64,000 nucleotides of DNA from Porpolomopsis calyptriformis (Eukaryota; Basidiomycota; Agaricomycetes; Agaricales; Hygrophoraceae), in contig OX621172.1 of assembly GCA_951640195.1 (NCBI GenBank), positions 1,674,001-1,738,000 on the forward strand. Direction: 5' to 3'. The notes under the pieces were generated by a model. It ran no database searches. It saw nothing but the letters and a program-made list of their open reading frames with translations, and was not told where the DNA came from. This document shows, piece after piece, positions 22,705 through 35,998 of this stretch (the stretch's first letter is position 1; every line of letters begins with the position of its first letter). The translations under genes and the position numbers were made by a program.

Positions 22705-23724
22705 ATGGTCCTGTTCTTTACTTCAACAGGTGTCGTTCACATCAATCATACATGTACGAAAGTACGCTTACATTTCTTTGCCAGCGGCGGATCCACCGGC
22801 TACAATCTACATGGGCCGAGACAAGGTGGAAAGTAAGGCGGCATCTTGAGAAAGACCACGAATCTCTTATCCATTCACTCAGATGAAGAGCTCATCAAAT
22901 ATGCCTGGCCACAAGACGTTTGGTTCCATGTTGACAAGCTTTCATCCGCTCATGTATATCTCCGCATGCCGGACACCGTTTCCTCCTGGGAAAATATTCC
23001 AGAAGACCTGGTCAAGGATTGTGCACAATTAGTCAAGGCAAATTCGATTGAAGGTGTGTGTTTGTAAATTGACACTTCCGTGTTGAATCTTGATCCCTTG
23101 GATAGGTAACAAGAAAGCCGACTTGACGATCATCTATACTCCTGCAGACAATTTGAAGGTGCTTTGACAAAATTCATATCACGACCACTTTTTTCTTGAA
23201 CGAAAATTAGAAATCTGGCGACATGGCTGTAGGTCAAGTCTCGTTTCACAACGATAATAAGGTACGGGGACCTTGACTTCTATGCTACGATTGACTCACT
23301 ACGCTTTAGATCAAGAGAGGTGAATCTCCATCACTAAATATTGTTGAGGAGAGATTACTACATTTTGAATCCCCTCAGTTCATGTGGAAAAACGGGAAAA
23401 TCTGATTGTCAATCGTCTAAATAAGACAAAGGTGGTGCGGGAGGTCGACCACGAGCAGGAGAGGGTGGATCGACTCAAGCGCGAGAGTGCCATACGGAGA
23501 GCCGCTGCTGCTGAGCAAGTACGCACAGTACCACTTTCTGCCAGTTTTTTTGACTGGTTACACATTTGTAGAAAAAGGCTGAGGCTACATTAGCACGCGC
23601 TCGGGAAGCGGAAAAGGCAGCGCGATCCTATGATTCATTATTCAACGTGCAACTGGAAGAGGAGGAAGAGCCAGATAAGGAACGTCCGAAAACTGCAAAA
23701 GAGTATGAGGAAGACTTTATGTGA
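22705..23724 (+). CDS. CCDC25: CCDC25-like protein (NFACT-R/DUF814 domain with coiled coil)
   Basis: This small family carries an NFACT-R domain related to the RNA-binding part of ribosome quality-control factors. Human CCDC25 has also been reported as a membrane DNA sensor. The first exon is tiny (MVLFFTST), then [119 protein letters not shown] and a charged coiled coil ending in [15 protein letters not shown]. The pattern follows human CCDC25 along its whole length. About seven introns interrupt about 200 codons. Start chosen at 22705 because it reproduces the conserved N-terminus. Confidence 0.92.
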
Positions 23725-25516
23725 TGTTGATGTCACCTTTGCGGACAGCCTATAAGCGACTGAAGTGCGTCATGGGTTTGTGTGCAACCTGAATGTGTTT
23801 TCTAATTGTTAAATGGTCAGGCCGAAGTGGGTCGAAATAGAGACATCTTATTCCATCCTAGTTTGATTGATGGTCTCAATGTCAGTCTACTTCGAAGGAA
23901 AGTAAATCCTGTGGGCACCGTCGTCTGTCCCTCAGTCCAAGTTCATACAAAGGCACTCCGTCCCAACCATAGAAACGGGTTGATTAATATAAAGCGTCTC
24001 TTCCCTATCAATTCAACAACATCAAGCTGTACAGCAATTTTTGTAGAGTGCCACATTATGTCATCTATATGCAATACTTTGGCCACCATTGTCGGCACAG
24101 CTGATGGCCAGGAGTATTGAAATAATGAAGGTGGACCTTGGCCTGAAGTCAACACAAATCTACACAGAGCCGCCTTCGCGCGACGCACTTCACAAATTTG
24201 GGTAATGGTCAGACCTCGATGGTCTCTCCCTCAGTCATACGTTCCATGCACAAAAGTGGTTAACCAGATCGAGTCATCCTTCCTCTGATCGCGACACGTC
24301 TGGAAAGTGAGGGACTTGCTAATCGTGGTCCCTTCACAGAAGATGTTTATGGGACCGTATTGATTCTTTAAAGATGGTTTTTCGTGAGTCTTTCTACACG
24401 AAGATCTATCTTGACTGACATTTGCTTTCAGAATATTAGCCCAAGATTTCCAGAGCCAAGTACTGCCTATCACCCGAGGATTAGGCCAACTGAAAGTTCA
24501 ATGCGGTCTCATGCACCACACGAAAATGTATGCTAATTTGACGAATCGAGCTTTGCGCTTATCGTGTAAGTCCACCGTAACTCATTTGTCCTCGGATTAT
24601 TAACATTTTGTGTGATATAGATGGTCAGTGGGACACCTATTCTATAGCTGTTACATAAGATCCATTATTACCAAATGAGATGGGCGGGCCTTACGACACG
24701 GTCCAACCATTGGTAAAATAGTGTCAGCCCTCGGCTATGCGAAACGACAGCCATTATCCCGAACAACGTATGGCAGAAGCTTCAGGGCGATACATCTATC
24801 GGTCTTGAAGCCGGATGTAATAAAAGAGCAAAGGCTTCGGGAACGCTCGCATAATCCGATAGATGCGGGTCGTTTTTTCCCTTACATGGGATCTCACCGA
24901 GTCCAGCGAATTACGCACTGTTGGTGAGCTTGACCTTATCAGCATCTCTTGCGGCTTCTCTCGAACCCATCAGTCCTGGATGGAAAGATTTACTTTTAAA
25001 ATGTGTTACGCCTGTCCTTGGATTATTGAACTGATCGGCGGGTGATCCTCTTTCGTAATGCACTTTGCACGGAACGGAACGAGGTTCAAAAATTCGCGAT
25101 ACGATGGAACTATCCTGCCTGCGAAGAATTCGCATTGACCTATCCTGTCGATGCCATCACTCTTCCGCAAGTGATCGAGATCGCATTCCCCGAAGTTTGG
25201 TGAACAAGGCACAGCGTATACCTGTGTCGGTGTAATCCAAAGCCCTATCAACTTCGGAAACAGCTTTCTCTACTTCCGATATGGATATCTTCGACGTCTC
25301 CTTGTGCTTCCAGGTATAATGATTCTACCCTCCCTGATATTTTACGCCGTCGTTTCAAGCCTGAGCCGCAACTTCCCTGGCCCCTACTCTGGAATATCGG
25401 GCGTCTTCCATTTATCCTCTGAACATTGTCAAATGCGGTTTGAGGTATCATTTAAAGTCGTCCGACTCTTTCCCGCTTGAACAACCGTTACCCTCTGCTC
25501 GACGCCTGTGGTAATC
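23725..25516. other. Intergenic, about 1.8 kb, upstream of the polyketide synthase
   Basis: No gene is supported. Open frames on both strands are short, lack motifs and cannot be extended through credible splice sites. The part nearest 25517 is presumably the polyketide synthase promoter. Confidence 0.4.
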
Positions 25517-28500
25517 ATGGAGTCTCAAACTGCAAGTGATGACACTCGTAGACCTGAACCAAGCTATGCCAACCCAGACCCTCGGGCTATAGCTATCATC
25601 GGTCAGTACTTTCTGCTCTATTATTATCATTGATCTTTCCCAATGATTCGCCTGCAGGTCTCTCGATTTCCTCACCAGGTGGTGCCGATCAAGGACTCGA
25701 CACAGAGGCTTTTTACGCATTCCTCAAGGCTCGTGGGTCTGGTATTATCACTGTACCTAACAACCGCTGGAACGCTCAGGCGTATCACGGCACGGCCCCT
25801 GGTAAAATTTGCACCGTACGTTGTCTATGCTATAGAGGCGCCACATTCTCGTTATTGTTTTGGACTTAGACAAAAGGCGGCTTTATCCCGAAATTTTCGT
25901 ATGGTGACCTTCAAGAGTTTGGCATCACCCCCGCCGAGGGAGCCCAAGTCGCTGTTGCACAAACCGTTTTGTAAATACCAACGCCTCTGTGTTTATCCGA
26001 AATGTGCCAATGTCGTGGCCTTACCCAGACTTCATCAAGCTTTCAATGCACTTCAGCGTAGCGGCATTGATTACCGTGGAAGTCGTACTGGTGTATATGT
26101 CGGATCTGGTGAGCTCATGAATCCGAAGCCATCCTTTATTCCTTAATACAGGTTTTCGTTTCAGCTGGCGGAGCACCCTCATTTGAGATGGATATCACTC
26201 AAGCCGGACGTAAATGCCCAACCTATTATAGAGTCACACATCCTCACCTAGAAAAATACAGCTTACTACATGACAGGCACCTCACTTGCCATAAATGCCA
26301 ACAGAATTAACTACGTCTTTGACCTCCTCGGTCCCTCCCTCCCCGTCGATACGGCTTGTTCCTCAAGCCTTACCGCGATGCACCTTGCGATACAAGCTCT
26401 TAGAAACGGCGAATGTGATCAGGCAGTTGTTGCTGGTGTCAATTTCATTGAGAACCCACTGGAGACCTCATCCTTCAGCCAGCTAGGCGTGCTCAGTCCC
26501 GACGGGATCTCCAAGTCGTTCGACGACGCGGCGGATGGGTATGCCCGTGGCGATGTTGGTAAGCCACTATCCCGCCCCCTCGTGTTCATAAAAGCGTGCA
26601 AGGGGGAAGCGAAATTGAAAGACTAATTATATTTTTCACCTCTACCTGAACCTTTCTCTTGGGCCGCGTCCTCCAATAACTTTCAGCCAGTGCTGTTGTG
26701 ATCAAGCGACACGACCTCGCAGTACGTGACTGTGATCGCATCCATGCTACCCTGGTCGGCACTGCGTTGACATCCTGCGGCTCTATCATGGGCTCGCTGA
26801 CTACGCCCAGTCCGCAAGCGCAAACGCTTGCCATTTGTACCGCATTTAGAGATGCCGGGCTCTCGCCACACCAGGTGGACTTTGTTGAGTTGCACGGAAC
26901 GGGGACTGTCGTTGGGGATGCGTTCGAAGCGAATGCGGCTGGGGAAGCTTTTTCAGAAGGGAGAGGTGGTAGGGAAATTGTTGTTGGATCCGTGAAGAGT
27001 AATATTGGACATGGTGAAATGGGGTGGGCTATTTTCCCATTCTAAGAACAATTTTTCCAGCATTAACGGGATGCACGATCCAGTGCATATATGAGCTCTC
27101 TAATAAAGGTTCGCCCTATTTATGTCCTCCCAAATGTGCCACTCAGTTTTATCTCTAATCGCTCGGCCTCAGGTAACCATGATGTTGGAGCGGAAGCAAA
27201 TCTTGCCAAATGGGTATTTCAAGAAACCTTCGTCAAGGATCCATTTTGACAAGTTCAAGCTTCGTGTACCCGTCCAGGTTGAAGAAATGGCGGCTCATGA
27301 TTCCAAATTGGGCCTCATTGCCTCCATCTCTAGCTTCGGATTCGGTGGTAAATTTTCATTTCACATTTCAAACCATCGAGGACTCGCTAATTCGCATGCA
27401 ATTTATCAGGCTCTTGTGGTCATACGGTTCTTCGCGAGCATGAGGCACGTCCTGTTCAGCCTGATAATGCACCGCTGCAGAATGGCCCATTCCTTTTCGC
27501 GATTGGTACGCGGACATCACAATAAAGACGAGTTAACCTGAAGCCTTCTTGATAGGTGGTCTTTCACCCAAGGCATGCAAAACACTTATACAACGTTACA
27601 AAGATCAATGCATCAATATCAATCAGTTAGCTCTTTCCGCGCACCTCTGTAGCCGTGCTCGTCAACTACCTTGGAGGACCTATACCGTAACAGATTCACT
27701 TAAAGAGTCTATCTTTCCGGATCCTTCTTTAATCGAGAAACGACCTAATCCTCTTGTGTTCTGCTTCTCTGGGCAAGGACCACAACATTGGCAACAAGGT
27801 CGCCAATTATTTGCTGCATATTCCGCCTTCCGCGAGAGTATCTACGCTTGTGATCGACTTCATGAGGAGTACACAGGTCATTCATTCTTGCAGAAAACTG
27901 GGTTATTCATTCAAGAGACTGTCAAGACTTCACTTGCGGAATGTCATAACTGGCCGGCTGATGTCATCTCAGTTGCCATTTCTCTCTTTCAAATCGCGCT
28001 GTTTGACCTCCTGACTGCAATCTGTATCAAGCCTGACGCGATTGTTGGACATTCGATTGGAGAGACTGCCGTGTTGTATGCATCAGGTGCGGTCACTCGT
28101 GATGTGAGTCCAATTACATATTTTTCTTTGTGATGACTCAGTACCTTTGCAGATGGCAGTGAAGATTGCAGTGGCCCGAGGACGTGCCCTCGCCTTGGTA
28201 GACGGTTGTGGTGGTGCCATGGTCGCTGTCTCTGGCTGCGACGAAAGTAGCATATGCGATTATATCGAAGCTGCAAGAGTCTTGTCGCATTCAAATCGTG
28301 GCGAAGCGAGGCAGCTCTACGTTGCTGCTTATAATAGCCCGACAGATATTGGCGTCTCGGGCGACGAGAAGCTCGTCGATGTGCTCGCAAATTATATAGA
28401 AAATTGGGTCGACGGTGTCACTGCTCAGAAGCTTCGCGTGAGCACGGCTGTGCATTCACCATTCGTAGATCCATGCGAGGAGCAATATCGGACTGAGCTT

Positions 28501-31500
28501 GCTGGGATATTTGCTTATCATCCTGGACCTCACATTCCCACTATAGTCACAATGTCTACTGTGACCGCGGAATTCAAAGCGGATGCATATTCGATCGATT
28601 ATCTCTGGAGAAACCTTCGACAACCTGTTCTATTCTCCTCGGCTATTCAAAAGATCATCGAGAAGTTTGGAGAGAGGACAACATTTATGGAGATCTCTCC
28701 TCACTCTGTTCTGTCACAAGTTCGTTCTCATTCGCTGATGCAGCACACTAAGTGTTTACTTCCCTCACACTACAGTACATCAACCAGATGGGTGCTTTCG
28801 ATGCTATTGCAGGTAGCATGCGTCCCCCGTCTACCCGTCACTTGAAGCCAGACATCACCCCTCCAACTGAAGTGCACACATTGCTCCATGCCATTGGCCG
28901 TCTCCTCTTATGTGGTATCAACTCTGTAGGTTCCAACTGAATTAATGCTTCCAGCCCAGGGACCCTAATTCCTCTGCCATGTCAGGTCAACTTTTCAATC
29001 TTAACGGGATGTCCCCCTTCAACATTCGAGGGACCTACATACCCATTCCAAATGACCTATTGCTCTATGGGTTCGAGAGAACCAACATATCTTCGCAAGC
29101 TGCTTCCATCCACTCGACCCTTAAATTCTACACGACTTCGTGTTAGTCCCAACCTCCCAGAACCGTGGATATCACATCACGTTATCGACCATTCGGTAAA
29201 TTCTTTTCTTCGAAACCCAGGCGATGTGTATCGTTAATGCTACCTCAATGCAGAACTTGATCCCAGCCTCTGCATATATTGAGATGGCTTTGGAATTCCC
29301 TGGTGTCACGCATGTGTGGGACTGTCGGTTTGAAAACGTATATATGTTAGACGAGTCTGTTCCTCCTGGCGTGTTGGAGATATCGAAGGAAGGTAATAGG
29401 TGGTGGGTCAAATCATCTTCGGCACTGCAAAGTATGCAAGGCGATTTGGAGTGGACCAGGAGTGGGGCAGTATTCGACACGTTGCATTCTTACGGCAGGT
29501 TGGGATATGGTAGACCAGTACTTGGGCCTAACGACATTACTCATGTCGACATCGATGTTGTCCTCACTCGCTGCACCCAAACATACGAGAAGGCGGCGCT
29601 ATACGCTGATCTAGAGGGCATAGCTCAATTCGGGCCAGAGTATGGCGTCTGGTTTGTTGCATTATGATTCTATTCTCAATATGCCCCTCTTAGATTCCAG
29701 AGAGTAAATAGAGCGTCCGTCAACGAAACCGAAGCGATTTGCTGGATTCGCGGGCATGTGGATGGTATGAATTGCACAGACTATACATTCCATCCCGCTA
29801 TAATGGACGCAGTATTTCAAGTGCGTAATCAATGATCCCAAGCAATTTCCGAGCTCACACCTTTGTTCATTTTTCAGTCATGCATCAGCTGGAATCTGGT
29901 ATATCTATCCTCCAAACTGTCCTTATTCATGGATAACATGTTGCCTTTAGCTATATGAAAAGGTGAACGTTGGTGGAAAAGATCGGTCTTTTTTGGTGAG
30001 GCCTCATGGCTACGAATGCAAGGTTTACTTACTCTCACATTTAGTTGCCCCATTCACTGTGTCGTGCTTTTCGTAACGACGGGGACACAACCCCTCTTGT
30101 TCTCCCCGAAGAATTCATGACCTACGCTGTTCTTGCCTCTTGGTCAGCACATCACTGGACAATGGACGTGTATGTTCTAGCTGAAGACGGCACTGTCGTG
30201 TTCACATTCCAAGGTATCTCGAGCCTGTTGTTCCACAATCCATGGCATTCACACCACCAACGGGATAGGTTTGCACTTTGCCCTCGTCAACCAGGGCCAT
30301 GAGTGGCCTACGGAGCGATACATGATGTATTGGCAGCCACATGGACTACCTGTGACTCGCAACGGAGGTCTAGTTAAACTCGAGGAGTCTGAGTATTCTA
30401 ATGCCACCGCCTTGCTGCAAGTCCTTGATCAACTCGCACTCACCAATATTCGTAATGCATTGAAGTAAGTTGCATTGTTGTTTATCATGATTGGAAGTCA
30501 TCATCACCGATTTCAGCATCATCCCCCTTGATTACGAGCCTGTTTTGTACGATCGAAAAAAGTACTTGGCTTGGGCAAAAAATCTGGTCTCCAAGGTCGG
30601 ATACGATTTGCTCTCTCTCCACGATATCCCAGGCCCAATGCTGGAAAAGTATGCGAGTTTATTCGAATTGACGCAGCGTGTGGGAGAGAGCCAGAAGGGC
30701 AAGTCGAAAGCCATCATCCCATTCTGTTTTTTCTGATGTTGCTCTTGCCGAATTAGATATCATGGTCGATTCGATGGCTTCTGTCGAGGGATTGTTCCAT
30801 GATGACCTCATGGGCCGAATCTATGAACACCCACCTTTTATTGGCTCCGTATTTGATGCGACTGCCGAACAGTTCATCAGACTGATTAAAGAAGCAAGCG
30901 ATGCTGGAAAGCGGGTGATTCGCGTGTTGGAAGTAGGTGCGGGGACCGGGCGGCTCACGGCTTTACTCGGTCAAGCTCTCATTGAGGCGAACGTCAAAGA
31001 AAATTGCTATGTTGACTATGTGAGCACCGATGTATCCATCTCTCTGGCTCAAGAAGCCATGAAAAGGTCTCCCTGGCCAATCATGACCGCCGTAGCCTTT
31101 GATCTCAGTATTCCCATCGAACATCAGAAGCTCGACACTTCTAGTTTCGATATTATTGTTGGATTTGATGTTCTTCATGCCATACCATCTATACAAAACA
31201 CTCTGACAACCCTCCGTAACCTCCTCCTTCCTGGTGGTCACCTGGTTATTGTCGAGTTAGACGGCCACTCGTTTGCAACAGATTCTACCGGCACAATATG
31301 TGAGTGACCGCGTTCATTAGCAAGCATCCGTTGATGACCATGCATCAGGGATGAATCATGTCTTTGGATCATTTCGGGAATGGATGGGAGTTCTTGAACA
31401 TCGCATAGGCTCCACCCATTGCACACTCACCCAAGCCCAATGGAAAGAATCTCTTGAAACTGTAGGGTTCTCGGATCTCCTTTTCCTCGTTTCAGCAGCG

Positions 31501-34500
31501 GTTACTACCGTCGCACACATGGCCTTCGTGTGCCAGAGAGATCCCCTCTCAGTCAAACCTAACCCAGTCACCCCAATGCCGCCATTGGGAAGGTTCGATG
31601 CAAGCACTGATTCGTCTTGCTCCAGTTCTGGACCTGTGACACCTCCTGACGATGACACGACGAGTCTTATCCACCTATCTCCTGGTCCAACCGAACTTAC
31701 AGCAGTCCTGATGGAGAAAAGGGGTGTGGAGGGAATTCATCTACCAATTGATGGCTTCAGCCCATCGCAGTCGCCACGGCTGACTATAAACAGTTCTTTC
31801 ATGGACACGACAACTGTATACCGTTTCGTTGCAGGGGGAGAGGTTGAACTTGTCGCCCTTATCTCCGGCTTAGATGTTACGAAACCCCTCATATTCTGGC
31901 TCTACACTGACACAGGATGCGACAACGGCCGTTTAATTGGATTGACGCGAACCATCCGCCACGAATTCAGCCAGTGGAAATTTTACATGGTTCTATTTCA
32001 CCCTTCGTGGACTCCTACTCAACAAGAGGAATACATATTCAAGCGACTCATGCCCTTGCATTGGATAGACGCGGAAATCCTCATCGACGAACAAGGCAAC
32101 ATTGCGGTCCCTCGTGTTGTTATTGCACCATCGCCGCCTCGAATGGAGCCGCGAGGCTCCAGCGCAATTCAGTTTAATGGCACCGATATTTGGCGCGCCT
32201 ACCCACCGGAGCTTGGTCCTGATGACGTTGAAGTTAGGGTTGCGTTTGTAGGGCTTTCTCCTGTATTTTCTGATTGCTCAGAATTTGCGGGTTGTATTTC
32301 TGCTGTCGGTCCGGAAGTCGGAGAAGGTCTAACTGGAGAGCAGTATGTCGACATCCTTGAAACCATCACTGACTGCTGATCATTTAACCACAAATTTTCA
32401 GTGTATTCGGTGTAGTAGCTTCCACTCCAGGAAGTGTCATCGTTTGCCGCCGTTCTAAAGTTTCGCGTGTTCCAAGTTGTATGGATATGGCTTCGGCAGC
32501 CGCAGTAGTTGGCCGTCTCTTACTCGTCGCATCCATTGTGCGTAAAGCCATACACTCTTCGTCCTCCAAATCACCACGCGTTCTTCTACACGCCGGAAAG
32601 TGCTCTCCCGCCGCCGTTGCGACATATTCATTCCTGAAGTCCCAATCACTTGACGTTCTAGTGACCATTGATGACCGATCCTCATCCCAAGTTCCTTCAA
32701 ACATGTCCATATTCTCAGCTGCCTTCATCGCCAAAGAATACGATGTCTGGTCATTTAGTGTTCAAAAGTGGGCCACGAAGGGGGTTGACGTTGCCTTTGA
32801 CTTCAGCGAAGACATCGATGTCAGTGAGGAAACGATCAGACTTCTGTCGAAAACAGGTATCTTCGTCCAAATTGGAGGGGACCGGGGCTGTCGGATTCAT
32901 CACGGTCAGCAGTTTATCTCGGTGGATTACAGGAGCATCGCGGAGGACGACAGCATCCTTAGCGAGGTTGTCGACACCTTGGGTCCCACTCTTATTGCAG
33001 CCCTCACTCCGTCCACTGAACTTTACGAGGCCAGTGATTTGTCCTCCGCCCAAGCCAGAGCACCCTCAATTTCAACCGACGTTGCTGTTCTCCTCAATTT
33101 ACAAGACATCGATCCCAAACTACCTGTACTTAAAGGTGGCCTCATCCGAGGAACTGCTGCTTTCAATCCTCGAGCGGCCTATGTCATTATCGGGGGAATC
33201 GGCGGACTCGGTGCCTGTATTGCAAGGTTCCTGGTAGAGAATGGGGCTCGGCACATCATTTTGACATCAAGATCAGGGGAAAAGGTAGATCCTTTATTGC
33301 AATGTTCTACCGATGCTAGTTGACGATGCCACATAATCACTAGGCTTTTACATCTGGTCGACTCATTCGCGAGAAGAAAACGATCTCGTACCTGCGCGAA
33401 ATACCTGGGGTGACGGTGAACCTTGCCGCTGTGGACTGCCTTGATGCCCTGAATACCAAAATGTTGTTTTTGCATTCACCCTACCCCGTCGCCGGCGTTT
33501 TCTATGTTCCTGTCCGATTAAACGATCAGTTATTTACAAACTTGACAGCAGAGGAAGATTGGAAAACTGGTAAGTACTACAACTGGAGTTTCTTCAGCCA
33601 ACGACCCATGTTCTGGCCAGTTTACGATGTGAAAGTCGAGGGTTTGAAAGTATTATTGGGAGCAGTTGATCCAAACTCACTCGACTTCCTCGTGCTTGCT
33701 AGTTCTATGGCCACTGTTAGTGGATCTCCAGGTTAGAAGCCGTTTGCTGTACCCAGCCATGCTCGTTAACACGCACACAGGTCAAGCAAATTACGCTGCA
33801 GCTCAAACTGAAATGGAGGCCATCGGAGCAACCCTACCAAATACGGTGTCAATTGCGGTACCTCCTATTGTCAGTTCAGTCTTTTAGTTCTAGAGGACCC
33901 GTGGCTAAGGTTTCCTTGCAGACTGATGGGGGAGTCTTCGTACGAAGCATGCCATCAGGGAATGCCCGCAACGCTGCTCTTGACAAGGTGAGAGGCATTC
34001 ATTGTTCACGCACTTGACTTGTAGAAATGACAATATCCCAATAGTACAAAGCCCTTGGAATGTCCGGGATGCAGGTGGCGGAATATTGCCTTGATGCTAT
34101 TTGGACTATCAACACCAACTCGAGCAACGCTCTCTACATTCCGCCGATGAATTGGAAGAAGGTCTCCGAAAGTAAGTCAAGAACTATATCCTTTTTCTAT
34201 TATGTTTGATCGTCCCGCCTCAGTTGGGGTGCCCGAATACCATCTATCGTGTATGCGACACTTACTGGTCAACGAAGTTCTGGATGCTGGAAATGCGGAT
34301 GGTTTCATGGAGCAGACCATCCGCGCTGCGTGTGCAAATGCGCTGTCGCTCAAGGTGGAAGATGTGGAGGACACAATCCCACTTTCAAGCTACGGCTTGG
34401 ATTCTCTGACATCTGTTCGACTTAGCGGTGTCCTCAAGACACACTTCGATATTACTGTCACACAACTTCAGTTGCTTAGCAGCCACATGACTGGTGAGAA

Positions 34501-35623
34501 AAATCTTTTAATCACAGGGATAATATTTTGATCTTATACTCAGTGGAGAAACTGCAAGCAATGCAGGAGGCACAAAAATTGGCGACGACGTCTGATCACA
34601 ACAACTCGACCACTTCCCCAACGGAAGATGCGGAATTGAATCCATCGCATGAACCAGACGCGGGCGAGACCATCATACGTCTCAACACTCGAGTAGGGGA
34701 CCGGATTCTCTTTCTATTGCATGGAGCTGGAGGGGGTGTCCGTGTGATGACTAAATTGGCCTCAAAGCTGAAGTGTGTCGTCTTCGGTGTACAAGACACA
34801 CCAGAAGCTCCCCTCACTGGCACTCTGGACGATCTCTCTCGATTTTACCTCGAGAAAATAAAGGAGAAGCAACCCGGAGGACCATATCTTCTCAGCGGAT
34901 TCTCATTCGGTAACTCCTCTACCAAACTACTTAGTACGGTCACTGACTTAATGATCTTGCGAAGGCACCTGCCTTGCGGTAAATATTGCCCATATGCTGC
35001 AGAATTCCGGTGAAACTGTAGATCTCCTGGTCATGTTAGACGGGGCACCAACACTTTTTCATCGGCCCACTTTTCGTGACTACACTCGTCGGAGAATCAC
35101 TGAGGGAACTCTGCGTGAAGATGTGAGTACCTTATGCGGTGATTTATATCGCCTTTTAACCGCGGTGGTACTTGCTTGGTCGCGATAGATTATGGATGTG
35201 ATCTCGGATATGTCGCAGAGCGGAGCCTTGGATGACGCTGAAGAAGTGACAGGACAATTCGCTGACCATTTCAGACGCATCTCGCAAGGTGGGTCGGGGC
35301 CGAAATGGGTCGTGCGCTTTTGCAAGGCATACGTTGCACATATCTTGATGGGGGTTCGAGTCAGCACGGAGGTTTTCCCAAAACAAGTTGCCGGGGAACC
35401 TGGACCCGTATGGCCTGCAAAACGCACCGTTTTGGTCCGAGCTGATCGGGGTGTGTCAGTTCAGCCATACGCTGACGGGGCCTCGCGCTTCTTCGACTTG
35501 GAGAAATGGGCGCCTGACGCGGAGCTGTACGAAGTTTCTGGAACTCACTTTGGCATTCTCAATCCTGATTCTGGATTGGCGGAGGTTTTGAACGGCCTAT
35601 TGAAGAGGGAATCATCTGTGTGA
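25517..35623 (+). CDS. Reducing iterative type I polyketide synthase, KS-AT-DH-MT-(ER)-KR-ACP-TE
   Basis: This multidomain enzyme builds a polyketide chain from malonyl units. Start MESQTASDDTRRPEPSYA. KS: Cys in VDTACSSSL (about 26340), His in ELHGTGTVVGD and SNIGHGEMG. AT: FCFSGQGPQHW and the active serine in GHSIGE (about 28050). DH: His in HHVIDHSNLIPASAY and Asp in HPAIMDAVFQ. Methyltransferase: VLEVGAGTGRLT (about 30930). An enoyl-reductase-like remnant lies at about 32200-32700 without its nucleotide motif. KR: GGIGGLG (about 33190), then LASSMATVSG and GQANYAAAQ. ACP: YGLDSLTS (about 34400). Thioesterase: LLHGAGGG, nucleophile GFSFG and THFGI near the end. More than 20 short introns are needed. 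Working KR and DH with a dead ER predict a polyene, possibly C-methylated. No tailoring oxidase or transporter is adjacent. Confidence 0.92.
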
Positions 35624-35998
35624 TGATTCCAAGTTTGCGGAATCGTAAATTGGTCTTTTCCATTTGAGGATGTATAAAGCATACTAGAAGGTAGCGTCGT
35701 ACTTCGTTGGGTATCGATCAAACATTCCTATAAAATACCCGCAATCTGATCCGGAATGAAAAGTATCGTTGTGAACAAAAGTTTGGTACCATCCTGTTAG
35801 GTGGATAGAACCAGGGAGCAGATGTGGGTAGCAAACTACTTTTGTTAAAAAAACTCAGTTGAAATCAAGTTCGAACGCAGGTGGAAGGGAGCATATAAGG
35901 TCGTGAGTAGGGTCTCTATTGTATTACAACTATAACAAGACCGTTTTAAAAAAACAAGATTCGTGAAACAAGATTCGTGAAACATAGTCGGATATTCG
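35624..35998. other. Intergenic between convergent genes, with a 14-base tandem duplication
   Basis: The polyketide synthase (plus) and the membrane-protein gene (minus) end here. Near the minus gene's stop, AAGATTCGTGAAAC occurs twice in direct tandem (35956-35969 and 35970-35983). No other structure is seen. Confidence 0.45.

Noticed and set aside
23806..25251. Scattered open frames of 60-105 codons before the polyketide synthase
   Set aside because: No family motifs, no consistent splice sites and no homology that I can recognise; treated as intergenic.
32200..32750. Functional enoyl reductase in the polyketide synthase
   Set aside because: The N-terminal pattern is present but the nucleotide-binding glycine motif is missing, so it is described as a remnant.
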